This document shows positions 18,385-26,401 of a DNA stretch of 64,000 nt, piece by piece. Under the pieces are notes generated by a model that searched no databases, was not told where the DNA came from, and saw only the letters and a list, made by a program, of their open reading frames with translations. This stretch comes from Pseudoalteromonas caenipelagi. GTDB lineage: Bacteria; Pseudomonadota; Gammaproteobacteria; Enterobacterales; Alteromonadaceae. Where the stretch lies: the NCBI RefSeq assembly GCF_013140855.1, contig NZ_JABBPG010000006.1, positions 186,001-250,000 of the forward strand, read 5' to 3'. The position numbers and the translations under genes are program-made. Positions within the stretch are counted from its first letter, which is position 1, and each line of letters starts with the position of its first letter.

Positions 18385-21300
18385 TTGGCGCATTCAGGTG
18401 TGATTATTTCTAATTTATCAATACCACAACGTTTCTACCGATTGTTGTTTCTTATTTGCATCCCAGGCCTGCTGGTTATATTTACACAACTATTGGATGA
18501 GCGCTCAGAAATATTGGAGCAAAGTGAGCACCATGCATTGTTACTTGCCAAGCATATTGTTGCGGTACAAAGCACTGAGATTAGCGATACCAAAGCGCTA
18601 CTCAAGACACTTGCAGAAAACCCGAGTATCCGTGAGTTCAAAAATGGCCCATGTCCGATTTTGCTTTCACACGCACAACTGCTTTTTGCGGATATGGCTA
18701 ACATGGGTATTGTCGCGCCAAACGGAGAAGTAATATGTTCGCTTACGACAGGCAATCGCGCTATCAATATTCAAGATCGCGAGTATTTTCAAACTGCCTT
18801 ATCAACTAAGCAATTTGCCATCGGTCAGTTTCAACAAGATCGCTCAGTTCACCGTGCAACCGTCAATTTTGCAACGCCCATTTTTGCTACAGACGGTACA
18901 ATTAGATCGGTACTTGTGGCAGTAAAACCGCTTGATAAGTGGAGCCAAACCTTAGCAAAACTTCCCCTACCACAGGGCAGTCAAGTAATGCTCAGTGATA
19001 TTAATGACAATATTATTGCTTTATCACCCTTTAACAAGAAAATATTGGGAAGCCCTCACAGTAAACACTGGCCAGAAATTAGCGCCAACCAAGCACACAT
19101 TTTAGAAGACAACAAAGGCCAGCGACGAATTTATTTTACACTGCCACTCAAATCGAATAATACGCTTAACGTGCTCAAGGTTCATGTCTCATTACCGTTC
19201 GAACAGGCAATCGTACAAGCCAATAAAGAAGTTGCTATGACGCTCGCTTTATTCGTGTTAGCCATTGCACTGCTTATTTGGCAAGCGCGCTGGAGTTTAC
19301 AACGCGTCATTCTGAAGCCATTAAAAAACTTACTCAATGCAATAGAAGATTTGTCGCAAGGACAACCTGTACGTTGGTCGCAAAAATCTCAAACTCCTGA
19401 GTTTAATGCCATCGCATTACGTTTTGAGCAAATGGCTAATATTCGTCTTAACGTTGAATCGGCATTATCACATAAGCACGCTGAGTTAAGCGCGTTGCTC
19501 GCATCATTACCTGATAGTTATCTAAGGTTAGACAAACAGGGCAATATCTTAATGCGACATGGTCAGTTTGCTAAAAGAGCACCAAAATTGCCGCACATTT
19601 TTCCAGAGCATATCTATCAACGTTTGCTAAAGCAGTTGGCCAATCTAAATGAGGACTCTCATTGCCAATTGGAATTTTCGCTCGAAGAAAACAATAAACG
19701 CCATGTCTATGAATGTCGGCTCAGCCCGATAACTGATCATCCACAAGCAATTTTAATGATCCGCGATATTAGCCAACGTAAAAAGCAGGAAGAGGCAATA
19801 AACCTAGCTGCATTAGTCTACAACAATAGCAGCGAAGGCATGGTGATCACAGATGCCAATGGTTACATTCTCGATACAAACCCAGCATTCAGCCATGTAA
19901 CTGGTTATAAGCGCTCAGAAGTGATCGGTAAAACCACTGCCATTTTGGCATCCGGCCAACATGAAGAAGTGTTTTATAACCACATGTGGCAGCAGCTAGA
20001 AGAACAAGGAAAATGGCAAGGCGAAATCATTAACCGTCGTAAGAATGGTGAGTTGTTTACAGAATGGCTTACCATCAATAGCGTGTATGACTCGAATGGC
20101 GCCCCCTATCGACGCGTTGCTATTTTCACAGATATTACAGAGAAAAAACAACAAGATGAATTAATTTGGCGCCAAGCACATTATGATCAACTTACACAGC
20201 TGGCTAATCGAACTCAATTAAAGCGTCATCTAAAAAGCCGCTTGACACAAGGCTCTCAGCAATTAGCCATATTACTGCTAGATCTCGATCATTTTAAAGA
20301 TATTAACGATACGCTCGGCCACTTTTACGGCGACCAATTACTCACCGAAGTTGCCAATAGATTAAATCAACTTAGTCCAATTTGTAGTTTGGTTTCGCGT
20401 ATTGGTGGCGATGAATTTGTTTTGGTGACCCATTATTTTGGAGATGACAGCGCTCTGGCTGAACTTGCCGACAAAGTGCTGGCTCAATTACAACCCAAAA
20501 TCAACATTGGGAATGAGTCTTTTCACATGAGTGCGAGTATCGGCATAGCTAGAACTCCAGATGATGGAACAAGTAGTGAACACTTACTTAAAGCTGCCGA
20601 TCAAGCCATGTATCAAGCAAAACAGCAAGGACGCAGTGGCTACGCCTTTTTCAGTAGTGACATGCGTGAGCAAGCAGAGAGCCGTATGCGTTTACTCAAA
20701 GATCTACGCATTGCCCAACAAGAACACCAGTTTTGCTTATATTACCAGCCGATTATTTCGCTAAAAACACAAAAGATTGAAAAAGCGGAGGCACTCATTC
20801 GCTGGCAGCATCCTGAAAAAGGCCTCATCCGTCCCGATGAGTTCATCCCACTTGCAGAGGAAACGCAACTAATACACAAAATGGGAGAATTTATATTTAC
20901 CAGTGCCTGCGATACGCTACGTAAAGTTAAAGATTCAGGTAAACATATGCAGTTAAGCATTAATGTATCTCCAGTGCAGTTTACTTCAAAACACTGTTAT
21001 CTAAGTAAATGGCACAAACAACTACAAACCCTAAATTTAAACGCGCAAGACATCGTTATTGAAATTACTGAAGGTTTGATGATGAATGCTCAACCTCGTA
21101 CCCAAAAGCGTTTAACTACGCTGACAGCCCAAGGGTTTGCGCTTGCATTGGATGACTTTGGTACAGGTTACTCATCTTTAGCCTACTTAAAGCAAATGGA
21201 CACCGACTACATCAAAATAGACAAACGCTTTGTTGATGGGATTGCCGACAACCAAGACGACTTGGCATTGTGTGAAGCGATGATAATGATGGCTCATCAA

Positions 21301-21447
21301 CTTGGCTTACAAGTGATTGCTGAGGGTATTGAAACATACGAACAACATGAATTATTACTGCAAGCTGGATGTGATTTTGGACAAGGTTACTATTACGCCA
21401 AACCCATGCCACAAGAGGCTTTACTCACATTACTTACCGATAATTAA
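18385..21447 (+). CDS. Membrane-bound sensor with PAS, GGDEF and EAL domains
   Basis: A 1020-residue predicted cyclic-di-GMP enzyme of the inner membrane. In order it shows a membrane helix (about 18-37), a periplasmic sensor region of the Cache type, a second helix (about 285-305), a HAMP-like linker, one or two PAS domains (the clearer one about 480-590), a GGDEF domain with intact IGGDEF (GGDEF at 674-678), and an EAL domain with EAL at 802-804, NVSPVQF, EITEG, DDFGTGYSS and AEGIET (from 979). Both catalytic sites look intact; no RxxD inhibitory site lies before GGDEF. The start is a TTG at 18385 with GAGG eight bases upstream. The ligand cannot be told from sequence. Confidence 0.92.
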   Translation: MAHSGVIISNLSIPQRFYRLLFLICIPGLLVIFTQLLDERSEILEQSEHHALLLAKHIVAVQSTEISDTKALLKTLAENPSIREFKNGPCPILLSHAQLLFADMANMGIVAPNGEVICSLTTGNRAINIQDREYFQTALSTKQFAIGQFQQDRSVHRATVNFATPIFATDGTIRSVLVAVKPLDKWSQTLAKLPLPQGSQVMLSDINDNIIALSPFNKKILGSPHSKHWPEISANQAHILEDNKGQRRIYFTLPLKSNNTLNVLKVHVSLPFEQAIVQANKEVAMTLALFVLAIALLIWQARWSLQRVILKPLKNLLNAIEDLSQGQPVRWSQKSQTPEFNAIALRFEQMANIRLNVESALSHKHAELSALLASLPDSYLRLDKQGNILMRHGQFAKRAPKLPHIFPEHIYQRLLKQLANLNEDSHCQLEFSLEENNKRHVYECRLSPITDHPQAILMIRDISQRKKQEEAINLAALVYNNSSEGMVITDANGYILDTNPAFSHVTGYKRSEVIGKTTAILASGQHEEVFYNHMWQQLEEQGKWQGEIINRRKNGELFTEWLTINSVYDSNGAPYRRVAIFTDITEKKQQDELIWRQAHYDQLTQLANRTQLKRHLKSRLTQGSQQLAILLLDLDHFKDINDTLGHFYGDQLLTEVANRLNQLSPICSLVSRIGGDEFVLVTHYFGDDSALAELADKVLAQLQPKINIGNESFHMSASIGIARTPDDGTSSEHLLKAADQAMYQAKQQGRSGYAFFSSDMREQAESRMRLLKDLRIAQQEHQFCLYYQPIISLKTQKIEKAEALIRWQHPEKGLIRPDEFIPLAEETQLIHKMGEFIFTSACDTLRKVKDSGKHMQLSINVSPVQFTSKHCYLSKWHKQLQTLNLNAQDIVIEITEGLMMNAQPRTQKRLTTLTAQGFALALDDFGTGYSSLAYLKQMDTDYIKIDKRFVDGIADNQDDLALCEAMIMMAHQLGLQVIAEGIETYEQHELLLQAGCDFGQGYYYAKPMPQEALLTLLTDN

Positions 21448-21453
21448 ATATAA

Positions 21454-21475
21454 AAAGCCACCTAATGGTGGCTTT
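21454..21475. terminator. Bidirectional terminator after the GGDEF-EAL and phosphatase genes
   Basis: A 9-bp perfect stem, AAAGCCACC (21454-21462) and GGTGGCTTT (21467-21475), with a TAAT loop. The U-run is longer on the minus strand, so it probably serves mainly the alkaline phosphatase gene ending at 21523. Confidence 0.8.
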
Positions 21476-21522
21476 GCTTCAAAGTCTCAGGGTTGTGCTT
21501 TCTAATATATTGGTCTGCACAA

Positions 21523-23181
21523 TTACTCTTCGATTAGACCAAGCGCTCTCATCATTTTATTTGAGATATCAACATGGTGCTGCATCGTTGAAAACTGTTT
21601 TGTAACTCCTTCAGGTCCAAACGCATAGACTGGAACAGGTGCCGCTGTGTGAGTACCCGTTCCCCATACTACGTTTTGCTGTTTGGCAAGTACACGCGCA
21701 ATTTTGCCAGTGAAGTCTTCTGTTTCATATACATAGAAGTCAGAGAAATCTTCAAACTTTGGCAGTGGATAACCATCGCCGTTTACACCTTCCGCCGCAT
21801 TCACTTTTTGCGCTTCGTCATACGAAATAACGTAAGGCGTATATTTCTCAATTGCTGCTTTCCACTGCGCATCTGTTGCACTTGAGTAATCGTAGTTGCC
21901 GTTTACTTCACCAAGCACATCAAAGAAAGTACCTTCTTGAGCATAAAGCGTATCAAGTAGTGCCAAGCCACCAAAGTTAAACTTAGGCTTGTAATCTTTG
22001 CCTCTCATACCATCGCCAGGCAATGTAACCGCTTCAGGCTTATTGTGGCTTGAATAACTAAAACCAAAGCTACCTGTTTCATGGTCTGCAGTAACAACCA
22101 CAAGTGTATCAGTGCGCTCTTTAGCCCACTCATGAACGGCTTCAACAGCTTCATCAAACTTCAATAACTCATTAAGCATCCAACCAGCATCGTTCGCATG
22201 GCCTGCCCAGTCAATTTGACCCCCCTCAATCATCAAAAAGAAACCGTCTTCATCTTTAGACAAAATATCGAGTGCTTTAACTGTCATTTCTTTTAATGAA
22301 GGCTGGGTACAGCTGTTATCCGCTTTACACGCTTTATACGCTATGCCATCTGCCATGCCAGAGTTGGCGAACAAGCCAAGTATTTTGTTAGATTCATTGC
22401 TTGCCAATTGCGCTTTATCAAACGCAAGTGAGTAACCGTGCTGCTCTTTTGCTTCAACTACCAGATTTCGGTCGTCGCTACGCTTTGATTTCTTATAAAC
22501 ACTTTGCGGCGCACCGAGCTCTGCCATGATTTTTCTATCAGCTTCATCGGTTTTGATATCGGATGGCATAAAGACACGTGCACCACCTGATAACAATACA
22601 TCAACCATGCCGCTTTCAATTAACTGCTCAGCAATTTCCGGCTCATAAGAACGGTGTGGTTGGTGAGCTGCAAAAGCTGCTGGCGTTGCGTGTGTGATAC
22701 GAGTATCAGATACTAATCCGGTGGCTTTACCCGCTTTTTTTGCTTTTTCTAAAATGGTTTCTACGATATTGCCTTGGTTATCCAAACCGATCATTTCTGA
22801 ACCTGCAGCAATACCAGTTGCAAGTTGAGTTGCTGAACATGCTGAGTCCGTTACCAAACTACCATTCGCGCCGTGGGGGGCATTCAATGATAATCCTAAG
22901 TGTCCACTGTTAGCTAACTTAGACAGTGCTGTTTGATTGCCACGACCATTGTACGTTGAATTAGGTGCACGCATTGCGTACTCTTCAAGTAGGCCAACTT
23001 GTTGAGGGCCCATACCGTCACCGATCATTAAGATCACGTTTTTAACAGAAGTCACTGACTTCGCAGGCACTTCTTTAATCACTTCAACTTCTTTAATGAC
23101 CTCAACTGTTTTAGTATCGTTGTCATTACATGCGGTTAGTAACACAGCCGATACAGCGACTGCCAGCAACTTTTTATTCAT
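21523..23181 (-). CDS. Alkaline phosphatase, predicted lipoprotein
   Basis: A PhoA-superfamily phosphomonoesterase that releases phosphate outside the cytoplasm. The mature part has the first metal-binding aspartate in MIGDGMG (D55), the catalytic serine S113 in TDSACSAT, and zinc ligands in EGGQIDWAGHAND and TADHETG. The start at 23181 gives 552 residues with a signal peptide ending in LLTAC, so Cys18 should be lipidated. After it comes a repetitive EVIKEVEVIKEV linker. An AGGA lies eight bases before the ATG; the longer frame to 23217 has no such support. It is about 80-100 residues longer than E. coli PhoA. A Pho-box-like site lies 86 bases upstream. Confidence 0.93.
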   Translation of the reverse strand: MNKKLLAVAVSAVLLTACNDNDTKTVEVIKEVEVIKEVPAKSVTSVKNVILMIGDGMGPQQVGLLEEYAMRAPNSTYNGRGNQTALSKLANSGHLGLSLNAPHGANGSLVTDSACSATQLATGIAAGSEMIGLDNQGNIVETILEKAKKAGKATGLVSDTRITHATPAAFAAHQPHRSYEPEIAEQLIESGMVDVLLSGGARVFMPSDIKTDEADRKIMAELGAPQSVYKKSKRSDDRNLVVEAKEQHGYSLAFDKAQLASNESNKILGLFANSGMADGIAYKACKADNSCTQPSLKEMTVKALDILSKDEDGFFLMIEGGQIDWAGHANDAGWMLNELLKFDEAVEAVHEWAKERTDTLVVVTADHETGSFGFSYSSHNKPEAVTLPGDGMRGKDYKPKFNFGGLALLDTLYAQEGTFFDVLGEVNGNYDYSSATDAQWKAAIEKYTPYVISYDEAQKVNAAEGVNGDGYPLPKFEDFSDFYVYETEDFTGKIARVLAKQQNVVWGTGTHTAAPVPVYAFGPEGVTKQFSTMQHHVDISNKMMRALGLIEE

Positions 23182-23266
23182 GGTTAATTTCCTGTAACGT
23201 GAGCACTCAGTTGCCAAAATCGCAACTGATTAAATTGCGGCACAGTTTAGGGACGGTTCATGACTT

Positions 23267-23288
23267 TTTGATTGCAATAAAATGACAG
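23267..23288 (-). promoter_or_regulatory. Candidate Pho box upstream of alkaline phosphatase
   Basis: A 22-base element on the minus strand made of two 11-base units. The first starts with a perfect CTGTCAT; the second starts TTGCAAT, which matches the PhoB half-site at 4 of 7 positions. Each is followed by an A/T-rich tetramer. Position and neighbour gene make PhoB control plausible; the second half-site is weak. Confidence 0.45.
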
Positions 23289-23406
23289 TTTGAGTTCAAA
23301 CTCTATTTATGAAAAAAGAAGATGATAAGGTTTAATTTAGTTATTTCAGTACATTAATCTATATAGCTAGAAAACCATTATTTCATTTAACGTGACGATA
23401 GAATCA

Positions 23407-24609
23407 TTATTTAGCTTCTTTGTTTCTTTTAAAAAAACGCAACGCGATTGGCCGCGTACTGATCCCATGTAAAAACACACTCAGCAAAATAGTATAAGCA
23501 GCAACATGAGCGATCAGCTCAGTGCCTTCAATATTTGCTTGTAATAACATTAAAGTCAGTATAACTGATGCCAGTCCCTTAGGACCAAACCAAGCTAATG
23601 TTAGCTTTCCTTCGAGGCCTATCTGACTGGGTATCAAACTTAATAAAACAGGAATAATACGGATCACGCTCACAGCTAAAAGCGCATATAACCACTCATA
23701 TAGATTACCATTGAAGTTCAATGTTTGACTCACCACCATGCCAAACAGTACCCAGATAAGCAGTGATGCAAAATCAGCTATATGCTCGCTATCTTCGATC
23801 AAGTTTTCTTTAAAGCTGTGTTGATAAAATTTATCAAACAGTAAGCCACTCACAAACACCGCAATAAACCCGCTGCCGTGCAATGACTCCGTCAGTGAAA
23901 AAATAGCGATGACAATACCAATAAAAAGAAATGGGCTCGAATTTAAAGCAAATAAATGTCGACGGTGAGCCGCTTTTATTGCAGCGATTGCTAAGGCTGT
24001 AATCAAAGCGGCAACTAGCAGTGCGATCCCCACTTCCTTACAAAATAGTCCCAGTAACCCAAGCCAGCTTGACTGAGCTTGCCCATCAGCGACCGCTAGC
24101 AGAAACACAAATACAGGAATACACAAGCCATCGTTGAGACCACTTTCAATATTGATTGCTTCACGTAAATTTGCAGGTGCTTTTTTTTGTGTGATAAACC
24201 CTTTACACAAATCCGCATCAGTCGGGCTAATAATAACCGCTAATAAAGCAGCATAAAGCCAACTTAGTGCCAGTAACCAATGAGCAAGCAGTGCGCCAAG
24301 CAACATAGTGATTGGCAACGCAACCAACAACATCAGTAAGGGTAATTGATATGAATGAAATAATACTCGCAAGCGCGTTTTTGCAGCGTCAGTGAACAGC
24401 ACAATGGCAAGTGTTAGTTCAATAATTGGTAACACAATTTCACTGTCTTGAATTTGAAAGTGCCAACCATCTGCAAACCACCAGCCCAACAATGCTCCTA
24501 ATGATACAAACCAGATAGGGCCTGTTAGTTCTGCACGTTTAATCTGCCGTACACTAATTGAATAAATAAAAATAGCAACGCCTACACAGGCTAACGCGTA
24601 GTCAGTCAT
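23407..24609 (-). CDS. CPA1-type sodium/proton antiporter
   Basis: An integral membrane protein of 400 residues with about 11-12 helices, resembling NhaP-type cation/proton antiporters of the CPA1 family. The SPTDADLCKGF segment corresponds to the conserved helix-5-like motif, and NIESGLNDGLCIPV to the ESGLNDG ion-binding motif. It lacks a long cytoplasmic regulatory tail. It exchanges monovalent cations for protons in pH and salt homeostasis; Na+ or K+ preference cannot be read from the sequence. It lies 102 bases after the RNA helicase gene, separated by a terminator, so it is probably transcribed alone. Confidence 0.85.
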   Translation of the reverse strand: MTDYALACVGVAIFIYSISVRQIKRAELTGPIWFVSLGALLGWWFADGWHFQIQDSEIVLPIIELTLAIVLFTDAAKTRLRVLFHSYQLPLLMLLVALPITMLLGALLAHWLLALSWLYAALLAVIISPTDADLCKGFITQKKAPANLREAINIESGLNDGLCIPVFVFLLAVADGQAQSSWLGLLGLFCKEVGIALLVAALITALAIAAIKAAHRRHLFALNSSPFLFIGIVIAIFSLTESLHGSGFIAVFVSGLLFDKFYQHSFKENLIEDSEHIADFASLLIWVLFGMVVSQTLNFNGNLYEWLYALLAVSVIRIIPVLLSLIPSQIGLEGKLTLAWFGPKGLASVILTLMLLQANIEGTELIAHVAAYTILLSVFLHGISTRPIALRFFKRNKEAK

Positions 24610-24628
24610 ATTATTCCCTTTCAGAGCG

Positions 24629-24655
24629 AAAAAAACCGCTGCCTAGCAACGGTTT
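24629..24655 (-). terminator. Terminator of the RNA helicase gene
   Basis: On the minus strand a 10-bp stem (arms 24655-24646 and 24642-24633, one G-U pair, three-base loop) is followed by a run of Ts (24632-24629). It lies between the helicase stop codon and the antiporter start. Confidence 0.85.
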
Positions 24656-24711
24656 AGTCGATATCTCTAGAATGGGTCAAATTGTTCAATAACACAATGC
24701 CCAATCAAACA

Positions 24712-26091
24712 TTATTGAGCATTAGCTTGCTTTGGTTTGAAGCGGCGACGTTTAGGCTTAGCATTCGTTGGATTATCAATCGCCGATTTTACACGCTGCT
24801 GTTTACCTTTATTTGCTGAGTTTGGCTTCGCGTTTTTAGCGCTGCTGTTTTGCTGACGCTTGGAATGATCCACAGCTTGATGCTCTTGATGAACTTTCGG
24901 CTTTTTCGGCTTTTTTGGTTTAACTGGGCGCGTGTCTAATGCCTTCTCTGGGACAGGGTGTTGTGGTTCAAAACCTGGCTCTTGCGCCCTTGGGATCAAG
25001 GCACCAATAAATCGCTCTATTCCGTATAAATCATCAGCTTCATCTACTGTGACAAAAGATACCGCAACTCCATCACTTCCTGCTCGTCCCGTTCTGCCAA
25101 TACGGTGCACGTAGTCTTCATACACATTCGGCAGGTCATAATTGACTACATAAGGCAGCTCAGCGATATCCAGTCCCCTTGCCACAATATCCGTGGCAAC
25201 CAGTACCGAGATCTCACCAGATTTAAATCCATTGAGCGCTTTAACCCGCGCTGATTGCGATTTATTTCCATGAATTGCAGCGCCAGAAATCTTATCGCGC
25301 TCAAGCTGAGTGACTAAGCGATTAGCACCGTGTTTGGTGCGACAAAACACCAATACTTGCTGCCATTTTTTGCTTTGGATCAAATGACTTAGTAGTTTGG
25401 TCTTTTTAGATTTATCAATACCATAAACAAACTGCGTTACTGTTTTAGATGCGGTATTTTTTGGTGAAACCGAAATTTCTAACGGATCAATGATTAAGCC
25501 TTTAGCGAGTGCTTGAATTTGCTCTGAAAAGGTTGCCGAAAACAGTAAGTTTTGGCGCTTACTGGGAAGCTGCTTAATGATCTTCTTAATGTCGTGGATA
25601 AAGCCCATATCAAGCATACGGTCAGCTTCATCAAGCACGAGGGTTTGCAGTTGATTAAATTTAACCGCGTTTTGGCTGAACAAATCAAGTAATCTGCCCG
25701 GCGTTGCAATAAGAATATCAACGCCTTTACGAAGCTGCATCATTTGTGGGTTAATTTTCACGCCGCCATATACCACAGCACTGCGCAGACGCGTACCTTG
25801 GCTATATGCTTCTACATTTTCGGCAATCTGCAATGCCAACTCTCTTGTGGGCGCAAGAACCAAAGCCAACGCTTGATTTGCACGAGGTCGTTCATGCTGA
25901 AGGAGCTGCTCTATGATGGGGAGTGTAAAAGCAGCGGTTTTACCAGTACCCGTCTGTGCGGCAGCCATAACATCTCGCCCACTCAAAACAGCGGGGATCC
26001 CTTTTGCTTGAATTGGTGTCGGAACAGTGTAGCCTTTTTCATTGATGGTTTTAACAATAGCGGGAGATAACCCCAAATCAGAAAATGTCAT
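24712..26091 (-). CDS. rhlE: DEAD-box RNA helicase, RhlE subfamily
   Basis: An ATP-dependent RNA helicase, 459 residues. Motifs in order: the Q motif near [18 protein letters not shown] (45-52), [28 protein letters not shown] (about 153-156), [16 protein letters not shown] and HRIGRTGR. The C-terminal tail after about residue 375 is Lys/Arg/Gln-rich with repeated KPKKPK, typical of RhlE-like proteins, and probably binds RNA nonspecifically. RhlE proteins act in ribosome assembly and, with RNase E, in mRNA decay, often at low temperature. A nested stem-loop sits in its leader (26110-26156). Subfamily assignment is likely, not certain. Confidence 0.88.
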   Translation of the reverse strand: MTFSDLGLSPAIVKTINEKGYTVPTPIQAKGIPAVLSGRDVMAAAQTGTGKTAAFTLPIIEQLLQHERPRANQALALVLAPTRELALQIAENVEAYSQGTRLRSAVVYGGVKINPQMMQLRKGVDILIATPGRLLDLFSQNAVKFNQLQTLVLDEADRMLDMGFIHDIKKIIKQLPSKRQNLLFSATFSEQIQALAKGLIIDPLEISVSPKNTASKTVTQFVYGIDKSKKTKLLSHLIQSKKWQQVLVFCRTKHGANRLVTQLERDKISGAAIHGNKSQSARVKALNGFKSGEISVLVATDIVARGLDIAELPYVVNYDLPNVYEDYVHRIGRTGRAGSDGVAVSFVTVDEADDLYGIERFIGALIPRAQEPGFEPQHPVPEKALDTRPVKPKKPKKPKVHQEHQAVDHSKRQQNSSAKNAKPNSANKGKQQRVKSAIDNPTNAKPKRRRFKPKQANAQ

Positions 26092-26401
26092 TTAAACTCT
26101 CATGTGTTGGGGCTTATCATCAACAAAAGATAGGATATCTACAGTGGCATAAGCCCGAGCAAACAATGTGTTATTTTACTCAGCCAACTGCACTCACTCG
26201 ACGCGTGTTATCGCTATCTGCAATCAAGCAAGATTAGTAGTATAACAGATAGCAGCTATAACCCCTATCATGACTTTAATCGTAAGCATTATGCTCAAAT
26301 ATCGATCACTTATAACGAAAACACAATTGCCTAACATGTACCTAGGTTATATGCTGGAATTTGCCTTGTGCAAAATTAATACAACTGTAAAGGATATAAT
26401 C
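26092..26401. other. Divergent noncoding gap between rhlE and the chitinase
   Basis: A 310-base gap. On the helicase side it contains a nested inverted repeat: outer arms GGGCTTAT (26110-26117) and ATAAGCCC (26149-26156), inner arms AGATA and TATCT. On the chitinase side a weak sigma-70 promoter is possible: TTGCCT at 26327-26332, 17 bases, TATGCT at 26350-26355. The in-frame extension of the chitinase upstream of 26402 has no ribosome-binding site and is not coding in my view. Confidence 0.5.

Noticed and set aside
26270..26401. N-terminal extension of the chitinase by 44 codons
   Set aside because: The extension hides the signal peptide and has no Shine-Dalgarno; the ATG at 26402 has both a well-spaced AAGG and a clean signal sequence.
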